Below, piece by piece: positions 11,588 through 21,720 of a stretch of DNA of 64,000 nt. How positions within the stretch are numbered: position 1 is the first letter of the stretch; the number at the start of each line of letters is the position of its first letter. This DNA comes from Triplophysa rosa (lineage: Eukaryota; Chordata; Actinopteri; Cypriniformes; Nemacheilidae), in NCBI RefSeq assembly GCF_024868665.1, contig NC_079908.1:6412466-6476465 (forward strand). The letters run 5' to 3'. The position numbers were made by a program, and so were the translations under genes. The notes below the pieces were generated by a model, which had not been told where the DNA came from, ran no database searches, and saw only the letters and a list, made by a program, of their open reading frames with translations.

Positions 11588-11722
11588 ACTTTGGGTTAAA
11601 AATGGACAAACCCATGCTGGGTTGTTTCAAACCCAAACTCTGGGTTATTTTAACCCAACCGTTGGGTTTGTACATGTTTGACCCAACGATGGGTTGAAAT
11701 AACTCAGCATTTTTTTTTAGAG
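11588..11722. repeat. TGGGTT/AACCCA-rich MITE-like repeat
   Basis: Many copies of TGGGTT and its complement AACCCA in alternating orientation, for example CTGGGTTATTTTAACCCA and CCCAACGATGGGTTG. This allows several short hairpins. Probably a small non-autonomous DNA element; ends not fixed. Confidence 0.5.
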
Positions 11723-12474
11723 TTTAACATTACGCTTTTAAAAATTCTGTAAAATAAAACTGTAAAAAACTTTTAGTGCATACAGTAGTAGACCTATGCA
11801 GCTGGACACACATCTTTTCACACAGGGTTAATACGTGTTTTATTACACTATAGGCTCATGCTAACATGTGTAATGCTATTAGATATACAGCCAGATATGT
11901 GAGCAAAGAATAGAAAACAACTATGCTCCCATTTAAATGAGAAGGAAAAAGCCACATGACCGCCATTTGAATGGCCCTGGCGACAATAAGGTGATTTCAA
12001 GGAACTTCATCAGACCGAAAGACGGCTGATGACTGCGCGACTGTTGTAAATCAATCTATTTATATGCCGTCCTCTATGAAAATAATTAGCAGTTGTCTGC
12101 ATGACCTTCTCTGTCTTCACCTGCCACAATGTGCCCCTCAGAAATAAACCGCAGCGGCACAGGACATTCATACACCAACTGCAGAGGACGTACAAAAAAA
12201 GAGTTGGGCACTAAAGAGTTGTCAGTAAAAAGAAGGCTGTCTCATATATATATGACATGCACAATGCGAGTACATTGAGCAGTTATGCATCACCAGACAG
12301 ATCACCCCTAAAACGCTGTCACCCACCGCCGTGTCATTGCAAAGCTTTTTTTGTGGATCACAAAAGGGGAGTTTGACATAAAATGACAGTTTATAGTGAC
12401 CTACTCTGTCAAACGGCAACAATGATATAAAAGCAGTAAAACAGCAGTTTTGTGTTCCAAGTCGTGTTAGTAGC
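11723..12474. other. Intergenic sequence, nothing recognised
   Basis: No supported gene or repeat end. Short open frames on both strands have no recognisable domain. Confidence 0.35.
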
Positions 12475-13812
12475 TTAAAGGAATAGTCTACTCAAAAATG
12501 CTAATTCTGTCATAATTTATTCACCCTCATGTTGTTTCAGAACTGTATAAATATCCTTGTTCTGTTGAACACAAAAGAAGATATTTTAAAGAATGTGGGA
12601 AACTAAACCGTTCTGGGTCACCATTGACTACCATAGTAGTTTTTTCCCTACTATGGAAGTAGGGCTGGGCGATATGGCAAAGAAGTAAACTCGATAGTTT
12701 TTTTCTATATTGATCGATAACGATATTTATTTTGATATATATTTAATTAAGAAACTGTATTTAAAATAATCTATTTTAAGTACAGTTTATTAACAAAAGT
12801 TAACCTTTAACCAGTTAAAATTAAATTAAATTAATGCACTGTTGCAACACAGAGGATATTAGGCCATAAACAACATGTACCAGTTCATTCAGTCTCATTT
12901 TGACCCAATTGACTCGTTAGGTAAAGGGAGTGTTCATTCAGTACATTCAACCAATGAAAGGGCTCCGTTACTGGTACATTCGTACGCTATTGGCTCAGCA
13001 CCTGCGCACATACATAACGCTGCAATAATGTCTTGCTCGAGTAGTGGGATTCATTTAATGCATTCAGTGAACCTTAGCCTTTCAAAAAGACATCTCACAT
13101 AAACTGTAGTACATTTCTTTAATCATGCAAGCATCTTACATACAAGGTTTAATATTTTAATGTGCACACAAACTCACTTCTCTACATCTCTAATCTGTCC
13201 AGGGCAGCGCTGGTTTGTTTCATAAGCACCAACTCATGTTAGCAGATATATTAACGATGGATATAAAAACGTTTGTGCTTGAGTTTCGAAGTAACTCGCT
13301 TGCAATTGCGCCTCAAGTTTGTTTTGTTTAACCGGCGATTGCGAAAAAATAATAAGACACTTGATAAACCGCATGATGACAAATCGAGGTTAGTTTCACC
13401 TTTGTTTCCGCTTCCAGTCATGTTTTCCTCCTCATGTTGAGTTTTCTTTGCCAAGTGCAGTATGAAATGGACTTTGTACTTTGACGAGCATGATAAAAGC
13501 TGCACGCTGAATGACTGTTGTTGCGTTTATTTCTGCGTTCTGTTAGACTGTAAGATTAATCCATATCGAGTCAAAATGCCAATAGCTTATCATCGTTTTT
13601 GAAATACATTCTATTGCGATTTGATATGATATCGTTTATCGGCACAGCCCTATATGGAAGTGTATAGTGCCCCACGTCAGTTTGGTTACAAGCATTCTTC
13701 CAAATATCTTTCTTTTTGGTTAGCGGAACAGCAAAATTTACACAGGTTTGGAACAACTTGAGTGTGAGTAAATGATGACAGAATTAGCATTTTTGGGTGA
13801 ACTTTCCATTTT
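12475..13812. mobile_element. Palindromic MITE split by a hAT insertion
   Basis: The left arm (about 12475-12651) reads TTAAAGGAATAGTCTACTCA, then AAAAATGCTAATTCTGTCAT and TCACCCTCATGTTGTTTCAG. The right arm (13661-13810) is its inverse, including ATGACAGAATTAGCATTTTT and AGTGTGAGTAAATGATGACA. The centre holds CCATTGACTACCATAG. This palindrome family is very common in cyprinid genomes. Both arms share the uncommon word ATGCTAATTCTG, so they are from one element. A hAT insertion sits at the centre. Confidence 0.82.
12660..13652. mobile_element. hAT-type element nested in the palindromic MITE
   Basis: The ends are TAGGGCTGGGCGATATGG (from 12660) and ATCGTTTATCGGCACAGCCCTA (to 13652). The flanks carry a perfect 8-bp duplication, TATGGAAG (12652-12659 and 13653-13660). 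The interior, 993 bp in total, has subterminal CGATATT/ATCGATAACGATA words and no recognisable transposase, so it is non-autonomous. Confidence 0.92.
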
Positions 13813-15082
13813 ACAGCTTGTACAGATTTGGTGTGATGTGAGGGTGAGTAAATCATGATATTTACTTATTTATAGATATTTAATATTTATTTTTGGCTTA
13901 AGAATGTTTTTTATTTAAGCAGTTTTAGTCTTACAGATCTCTGAAACTTTACTTTAAGGTTTTCTGTAGTGAAATGAATTGCATGCTATGGCACTACATT
14001 TTGACAGACTTTAAAACTGGCTTGGCCTCTCATTACTCGCCTCAATAACTATAAGTCTATTCTCATATTCTTTGGACTCTTTGAATTTTTTTGTAGTGTT
14101 TATTTTACTTGAACACACCTTGCTATTTCAGAATAACATTGCAGATGGTGGCATCAACCATCGGGTCATTTTTGTGCCAAGTTTTTGTTCTTGAACATTC
14201 ATTTAACATACAGCTAATTACAGTGTAAGCGAAATGTATTTTGTAAGTTACCTCATCCAGGAACTTCTACACGTCTGGCCCTTTGTAAAGGCCAGTTAAT
14301 GTTCTTGGCGAGCTAGATGAAGGGGAATATTTGGAATAGAATCTACAGAGCATGAATGTTCAGAATTCATCATCTGGGCCATTGGACTTAGCTTAGCCTG
14401 GCAAATTAAACATCCTATCCAAGCCAAATACCACGAAGACATATTCTCTCGCTTCAAATATCCCTCTCTAGCTCTGCGAAAGGCGCTCGGTCCCTGAGGT
14501 CGAGGAAGGGAAATGACACGACTCTGCCTTGCGGAGTTTAAAAAGTGCAGCTCCCCTACCTCGCCTCTTTTCACCAGGCCCAAAACTTTTGAAAGTTTTC
14601 TCATTTAGCTGGACATACATTATTAAATGGACATTACATAATTAAAAGAATATTCCTCTGAATTCACTGTACATCTTTTAATTAAAAAAGACGAAAGTTT
14701 CCATAGTGTAGACTGCTTGAATGTTTTCCATTAGGTCCTCTGCAATGGCATCTGCCTGTATGACAAGCATCCTGCGCTAATTGCAACCTGTCAAATCCGA
14801 AAATAAAGAAGAGGGAACATGCTGGAGCAAACAAGCCGGTGTCATATTTGTCTGCAAACAAATAACCACTGATACTGGAAGTAAACTTTGGGATCTGCCA
14901 TGCTTCACTGATACTGTATATAACAGAATTAATCAAATATGTTCAAATGCATTGAAATATAAACAGTAGTTGGTGCATAAAATCAATCACTTTTTTTTTT
15001 ACAATTTATAGTGTATAAAATACATATAAATGGTTATATTATTATATAAAAATCCAACTAATTAATACCTTTTAACATTCCC
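13813..15082. other. Intergenic sequence, nothing recognised
   Basis: No supported gene. The open frame at 14296-14604 minus is 102 codons, with no recognisable domain and no splice context. Confidence 0.35.
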
Positions 15083-15271
15083 TTTAAAGGAATAATGTCA
15101 TGTATATGACACTTATTTCTGTAGAAAACAAAAGATATTTTGTGAAATTCTCAGTGGTTTTGTGACCATACAATATAAGTCAATGGGTGCCAATGATGTT
15201 TGGTTACCAACATTCTTCAAAATATATTCTTCAAAGTCATACAGGTTTGGAATGACAAAAATATCCCTTTT
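15083..15271. repeat. Palindromic MITE remnant (TTTAAAGG family)
   Basis: Begins TTTAAAGGAATAATGTCA. It contains ACACTTATTTCTGTAGAAAA, then GGTTTTGTGACCATACAATA, TTTGGTTACCAACATTCTTC and GTCATACAGGTTTGGAATGA. These are the words of the better-preserved copy at 49185-49509, though both arms are degraded here. Confidence 0.65.
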
Positions 15272-16854
15272 GAAATTATGAAAACAATATGTCTAACGTT
15301 CCCCTAACAATGTAAGAATAATGTTTTTATAACTGTTAGAAGTTTAGCAATGACATGTAATGCAATAAATGCTCTTTTAATGTTACTGCAAGAACATTTG
15401 ACAAACTTTGAGAAAACCTTTTGAAAATTTGGCCTAATGTTCCCCCGTTAGTTGGGCATTATCTGTATTGTTAGCTTTTTCACCTTTATGCACTTCATAT
15501 GAATTGTTCTGTATCAGTACGATACTCATTATTTTTATCCAGGTACAAATATTCAATGTTGTCTTTTAATAAATACTGAATGAGACCATAAAAGCCGCAT
15601 TATTAGCAAAGTGCTTTTTAAAATAAATAATAAAATAGTTTTAGATGGAGAACATAATGTCAAGTACCAGAAGAATTTCATGGCAGCTACCCACATACAT
15701 TGACGTTCTGTAATGCAAAGCAGCTATAATTAAATTCTTGGTAGTGAATATGTTATTTCTTGTTTTTGATATCATGATTAAATGCTTTGAATACATGGCC
15801 ATGGTAAAATCTCATGCTAAAAAGGAATCTAATTCATAACTTAGAATTCCAAGTGTCTGCCGGTAATTGCTTCCCAATATCGTGTATAGCCTCGGGGCTT
15901 AATAGAGTCCCACAGTGACAGTGTGTTAGCAGACCTAATGTATGGAATAACAAACGCTATACGAGTGACAACAGCCTGCAGCCTTTCAGAGGAGTTCATA
16001 TGCAGGATAAACGAAAAAATCAGGCCAAAGCCAATCCACATATAGCAGAAACCAGATACCGAGATATATATGTAATTTGTCACGTGCACGGTCGGTCGAG
16101 CTCTGTTATGGGGTCGTGCGGCAGACAAAGTCTTTAAATTAAATTGCTACACCGCCTGCATTTGCTATTGACGGTGTCAGTCTAATTGGCTGACTGTATT
16201 AGACCGATTCTGAGGTGACTGTTAGTTTTTGAGTGAAAGCGAAGATTCTCAACAACTACAAATTAACGGTTAAAAAAGGCATGTTTAGATGCTCGATGCA
16301 AAAGCAAGCTGCTTTATTAAAACAAGATACTTTTTAGATGTCTTCGGTTATCGTAGACAATGAAAATGGAGGTCAAGGTTCAGACAGAAACTGGGTTGGG
16401 AAAACAAATGGTCCCGGAAACCGAACAGACTTGTGGTCCGAGGCTTTTAAAGAGTACATAACATGAGATCATAAAAATTACATTTCGTGCAGTGTGTAAT
16501 GTTGCCGTGTTTGAAAGTAAGCAGTCTGCCAAGTTGTAAACCCGAAGGTGAATGAATAACAAAGTTATTGGCTTAGAAAAAAGGGAGTCGACTCTGAATC
16601 ACGCAAACGAGTCGTCCCTAGTCCGATTTGCGAACCGCTGCGGATTTACGTCACTATACATATAGTCCCTGCCTACGTTTTGCTAGGACTGCCCGCGAAA
16701 ACTTCACTCTTCTCCCCCAAACACTGTAGCTTGTGAGCCTCATTCACGGTAGACCAATCACAGCAGACTAAGCTTGCGGAAAGGAGGGGATTAGACAAAT
16801 GAATAACGGAACGAATCATTTGAGAGTCAGTCAAGAAGTAAGGTAAGAATAACT
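15272..16854. other. Intergenic sequence, nothing recognised
   Basis: No supported exon or repeat end. Short frames at 15841-16128 and 16380-16562 minus have no recognisable features. Confidence 0.35.
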
Positions 16855-17017
16855 GCATTTACATTTACATTTAGTCATTTAGCAGACGCTTTTATCCAAA
16901 GCGACTTACAAGTTGGGTAAACAATGGAAGCAATTGGGTCAACATTAGGAAAACAAAAAAGCATAAATGCAATAAAAGATGTCTCACAAAGCCTACTACA
17001 GTATACAGAGCTAAGTT

Positions 17018-17043
17018 TTTTTTATATATATATATATACAGTA
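17018..17043. repeat. (TA)n microsatellite in the LINE 3' region
   Basis: TTTTTTTATATATATATATA, ending in ACAGTATATAG. Simple sequence inside the 3' untranslated part of the L2-like element. Confidence 0.7.
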
Positions 17044-17067
17044 TATAGAGTAGAAAAGATATAGAAG

Positions 17068-17283
17068 TCATAAATGATCGGTCAGGTGCTGACGGAAGAG
17101 ATGTGTTTTCAGCCGATTCTTAAAGATGGCCACAGAATCTGCTGATCTTGTAGCAGCAGGCAGATCATTCCACAAATGTGGAACCGATCCAGAGAAGGTT
17201 CGTGAGAGCAATTTTTTTACCTTTTTGGGATGGCACCACAATACGTCGTTCATTTGCAGAGTGTAAGGATCTGGCGGGTACAT
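17068..17283 (-). pseudogene. C-terminal end of the LINE ORF after a frameshift
   Basis: Contains KKLLSRTFSGSVPHLWNDLP and IFKNRLKTHLFRQHLTDHL. This is the usual closing block of fish L2-like ORFs (SVPHLWNSLP, FK..LKTHLF). It is in a different frame from the main RT frame; the shift lies near 17205-17225, in a T/A homopolymer stretch (ATTTTTTTAC). Confidence 0.85.
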
Positions 17284-19280
17284 AAGTCTGCATTAGTGAA
17301 TGAAGATAAGGGGGTGCCAGACCAGTGGTGGTCTTGTAGGCCAGGAGCAGAGTCTTGAATTTGATGCGAGCGACTACAGGGAGCAAATGTAACTTAATGA
17401 AGAGAGGGGTGACGTGTGCTCTCTTCGGTTCATTGAAGACCACTCTTGCCTCTGCATTCTGGATCATCTGTAGAGGTTTTCTTGTGCAAGCAGGAAGTCC
17501 AGCTAGTAGTGCATTGCAATAGTCCAGTCTGGACAGAACAAGAGCCTGGACTAGGACCTGCGTAGCATGCTCGGATAGGAAAGGTCTAATTTTCCTGATA
17601 TTGTAGAGGATGAATCTACAGGACCGAGTGGTGCTGGCAACCTGATCTGTGAAGTTTAGATGATCATCAATCACCACTCCCAGGTTTCTGGCCGTTCTGG
17701 AAGATGTGATGGTTGATGAGCCCAGTTGAATGGAGAAGTTGTGATGGATCTTAGGGTCGGACGGGATTACAAGCAGTTCTGTTTTAGCAAGGTTCAGCTG
17801 CAGGTGATGGTCCTTCATCCAGAGCGAAATGTAGCTCAGGCATGCTGAAATGCATGCAGAAACAGTCAGATCGTCAGGCTGAAATGACAGGTGGAGTTGT
17901 GTATCATCCGCATAACAGTGATAGGAAATGCCATGTTTCCGAATGACAGAGCCAAGGGATGTCATGTATACAGAAAAGAGCAATGGCCCAAGCACTGAGC
18001 CCTGAGGCACCCCTGTATCGAGATGTTGGGACTCAGAGACCTCACCTCTCCAGGATACTCTAAATGACCTACCTGAGCGGTAAGACCTGAACCATTGTGG
18101 CACCATTCCGGAGACGCCCATAGCCTTGAGGGTCGACAGGAGGATGTGGTGGTTAACGGTGTCAAAGGCGGCAGAAAGATCCTGTAGGATGAGTACAGAT
18201 GAGTTTGAGGCGGCTCTTGCCAGTCTCAGGGCTTCAACGACAGAGAGCAGCGCAGTCTCAGTGGAATGACCGCTCTTGAAACCTGACTGGTTGCTGTCCA
18301 GGAGGTTGTTCTGCGTGAGAAAGGAGGAGAGCTGGTTACATACAACACGCTCAAGAGTTTTAGCAATGAAGGGGAGGAGAGATACCGGTCTGTAGTTATC
18401 TAACAGTGCAGGATAAAGAGCGGGTTTCTTCAGTAGTGGGTTAATACTGGCTTCTTTGAAGACTGCGGGAAATGTACCAGTGGTGAGAGACGAGTTGATA
18501 ATGTGGGTTAGAATGGGAACAACCAATGGAGAGATGGCCTGGAGGAGATGAGTGGGGATGGGATCTAGCGGGCAGGTCATTGGGTGGTTCGAAGACATGA
18601 CCTTGGAAACATCATCTTCAGATAGGAGGGAGAAAGAGGGGAGCGAGCATGTGTCGGGAGTTTGGGCATGATCAAGAGGCAGCGGCGCAGAGAACTGACT
18701 GCTGATGGTGGTAGTTTTCTTTACGAAGAAAGATGCAAAATCATCAGCTGTTAAGTCCGATGCAGGTGAGGGGGAAGGCGGGCAAAGAAGAGCAGAGAAG
18801 GTTTTAAAGAGAGTACGAGAGTCAGGCGAGTTGTTGATTTTAGCATGGTAGTACTGAGTTTTCGCAAAGGAGACATCAGCAGAGAAAGAAGAGAGGAGAG
18901 ACTGATAGAGACAGAGGTCAGCGGGTTCTTTAGATTTGCGCCACTTTCTCTCAGCAGACCTGAGTGTGACGCGATGCTCGCGGAGAACATCAGATAACCA
19001 GGGGGCAGAAGGGGATGCATGAGATGGTCTAGATGTAAAGGGGCATAAGCTGTCTAAGCAGGAGGTAAGTGTGGAGCAAAGAGTGTCGGTGGCGGTGTTA
19101 GTATCAAAGAGAGAGAGGGAGCTGTTCGGAGGGAGGGAGCGTGGCACGGCAGAGGATAAGTGGGAGGGAGAGAGTGTACGTAGGTTGCGTCGGAATGTGA
19201 CCCGTGGGGAAGCATGTCTAGTGTCGGGGGAAGTTAGGTCGAGATCAAGAGTGATGAGGAAATGATCCGACGTGTGCAGT
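17165..19280 (-). CDS. L2-like LINE reverse transcriptase ORF (EN end plus RT)
   Basis: Open without a stop from the endonuclease SDH motif (about 19265) to 17165, including 660 codons from 19147. RT motifs follow in order: SINPLLKKPALYPALLDNYR and PVSLLPFIAKTLE near 18420-18340, SGFKSGHSTETALL near 18270, DLSAAFDTVNH near 18165 with the first catalytic Asp, TGVPQGSVLGPLLF near 18010, the catalytic YADDTQLHL near 17905, and LNLAKTELLVIP near 17790. The C-terminal part has SRLDYCNALLAGLP. The last residues (LTNLLWIGSTFVE) are out of frame; the true ending continues at 17283-17068. It would copy the element RNA at the nicked target. The open RT suggests relatively recent activity, although the EN region and C-terminus are broken. 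Confidence 0.9.
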
Positions 19281-19969
19281 GGGGTGACCTGGGAGTGATG
19301 AGTGGAGCAGTAGCCGTGTGTAGATAAGATCTAGTTGATTACCAGACTAATGAGTTCCTGAAGTGGGAACTCGCTTGAGGTCAAACGATGCAGTCAGGTT
19401 GTTGAAGTCAGCAGCTTGTGGTTTTTCAAGGTGGATATTGAAGTCTCCAAGTACCACCAGAGGAGTACCATCCTTGGGGAAGGATGACAGAAGCGTATCC
19501 AACTCCTCCAAGAAATGTCCAAGCTGACCTGGGGGTCGATATATAACTACAACAAGAGTATTAACAGGGTGGATTACAGTAACAGCATGTGACTTGAATG
19601 AGATGTTGTCACATGAGGGTGCCAGCTGTTTAAATTTCCAGTCGTTAAGGATAAGTAGACCGGTTCCTCCACCCCTCCCTGAGCTGGTGTGGCACTGTCC
19701 TCTGGCTTGATCCAGGTTTCAGTAAGTGCTAAAAGAGAAAGACCAGAATGTTTAGCAATAGCTGTGATGAAATCTGCTTTGTTTACAGCAGATTGGCAGT
19801 TCCATAAACCAATGGGAAATGTAACTGAGGTTGTGGCTGCTGAAAGGGTGCACAGATTATTAGCATTGCGTTGCCTTCTACGTGATGCAGGAGATTTACG
19901 AGTTGTAGTGACAGTAGAAATGTGAAAATCCATTGTCAAAAGCGGGGAAACACGGAATATACAAAACAA
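19160..19969 (-). pseudogene. LINE endonuclease domain (AP-type), broken
   Basis: The first open part (19969-19574) has a basic N-terminus, then IGLWNCQSAVNKADFI and LLALTETWI with the catalytic Glu of the endonuclease. Further blocks are readable in other frames on the minus strand: VVVIYRPPGQLG near 19530, GDFNIHLEK near 19440, NQLDLIYTR near 19325 and TSDHFLIT near 19265 with the conserved SDH. There is at least one in-frame stop near 19349 and frameshifts near 19620 and 19317. The domain would nick target DNA to prime reverse transcription. Order and motifs match the EN of L2/CR1-group LINEs. Confidence 0.85.
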
Positions 19970-20150
19970 ATGACAAGAAAAGAATAAATAAAGTGCAATA
20001 GTCGAAGTGCAAAAATGTAATACTCAAGTGCCTTGTTGGTGTCCTTGCTCGGTGGAGTCGCACAGGTAGAGTCGATGGCCTTTACGCTCTTCGGTCTGCA
20101 CGCGATGAGGGCTGCACGCATCCGCTGCACGCGGTGGTTAATCGCACTTA

Positions 20151-21367
20151 AATACCCGTTTTAATCACGCAATTGAATTCAGCAGGACACGCCTTCAAAA
20201 TCTCACAATAACAAGCGAAACCAGCACGAGAACAAACGCGACTTCGACACATGACACGGCGGTAGTAACTGCTTATTATTACAAACTAATAGCGTTTTTA
20301 CACCTTCTATGTACATAAACTTGTTGTTGGACACTCCATAAACCAAAGTAGGACCTTAAAAAATCCCTAGTTATGTACTCTTTAAGATACCGAGAGAGAT
20401 ATTTTTCTTTCTGTTAATCTGCATATCGTGTCTCGTGACGTCTGCGCAATTACACCACATTCGATGTACAGCATCAGTGAAACGTTCCCTCTCAACTTTA
20501 ATATGTTGTATTGTGCATGCCGGGCCCTCACGTTTTTTAATGAAAACCCCACAGACTTGTATTGTTTAGCAAGGCACCTGATCACACCGCCAGGTGTTGT
20601 AGCTATTCTCTGCATTTCTGAAATAAGCATATGGCTCTGGGGAAACTACGGCCATGGAAAAGTCAAGAAACATGCAAAGTTATGATGACGTGCATCGACA
20701 GGGACCCGAAACAACAATTAAAAAATGAAAATGATATTCGGTTGCTGTCTGTTGAATGACAACATGAGTTATTGGCCTGTAAACATTGAGGACATGTTAT
20801 ATTTTGTAGTGTTTGTTCACCTAGCCGAGGCTGACAGCGATATAGAGATTTGGTTGCGTATAGCCGTGTTCCCAACGATCCTTCAATGTCAGACACGAAC
20901 ACGTTTGAGTTATGACTGGAGTGTAAATTTACAATATTGCCAAAAACATAACAGAGAGGAAACTCAGCCTCCTTTGATCTGTAGTCTTTGAATACTGTTG
21001 CGCCCTGCAATTCATCATTTCAGGAAATGGGAAATGTTTCAGGCCTATCTCAATACCTCGACACACATACAGGGTTACACTGCCATTTTAGGACAGCGAA
21101 TCAATTGAAATAAAGCAGGAACTAGTTAAAAGATTGGAAAAATGCCAATTTCTGATTCTGATTAAACTGGACCCCTCCCAAATTTCATATGTGAGAATGA
21201 TGCCGTTTTGCCCGTGCAACCCCATATATCCAGTAACCTCGATCAGATTATTTATATAGCACTCTCGCCAACACAGTCTCACAGCAAAAACCTAATTATT
21301 TTATGATGAGGCTAATTTGTATGAATTTGTACGATCTCATTTGTACATTTGCTTTCGCGCCAGTGAC
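20151..21367. other. Intergenic sequence, nothing recognised
   Basis: No supported exon. The overlapping frames at 20663-21010 lack recognisable domains. A possible repeat with GTATGAATTTGTACGATCTC near 21318-21340 could not be delimited. Confidence 0.35.
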
Positions 21368-21720
21368 GTTCCATAGACTATATAAAACATGGTCGTAGTG
21401 TCCATGACATCACCCGTAGGTTTCTGAGGAGCTTTTTTGAAGCTGGAAGTGAGCGGAGCCGGCCGTCGCCATCTTAGCAGCGCGCCACTCCCGGATAAAT
21501 GGGCAAAGAGGCGTGACATAGTTGGAGCTGAGGTGCCTGGTTGCTGAAACCACCTGTCACTCAAGTAACCACGCCCTTAATTACGCAGGATTTTGAGGCT
21601 TAATATAATTTAATCACCCCCCCTCACAGTTGTCATGAAGGGCAAAATTAGCTATATATACCATTTTGGGTACCAGGCTCTAAACATGTTTTTTTCTAGC
21701 AGTTTAAGTCACTTCGTGTT
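21368..21720. repeat. Unclassified fish interspersed repeat
   Basis: Starts near TTCCATAGACTATATAAAAC. It contains TCCATGACATCACCCGTAGG and TTTCTGAGGAGC, then AAGTAACCACGCCCTTAATT. I recognise this word order as a widespread teleost repeat, but I cannot assign the class. It is richer in G+C than its surroundings. Confidence 0.5.

Larger units (their letters stand above)
16855..20150 (-). mobile_element. L2-like non-LTR retrotransposon, nearly full length
   Basis: Read on the minus strand it has a 5' leader (about 20150-19950), an AP endonuclease, a long reverse transcriptase frame and a 3' end. That end matches, in reverse, ATTTAGTCATTTAGCAGACG and CTTTTATCCAAAGCGACTTA at 16868-16908, and finishes in a short (ATTTAC)n run. 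This 3' end is characteristic of L2-clade elements in fish. No LTRs and no poly-A tail are present. The left (3') edge is clear; the 5' edge is approximate. Degradation is light: a few frameshifts and stops in EN and one near the C-terminus. Confidence 0.9.

Noticed and set aside
17165..19147. Possible host gene because of the 660-codon open frame
   Set aside because: The YADD and PQGSVLGP motifs and the L2-type 3' end show it is a LINE, not a host gene.
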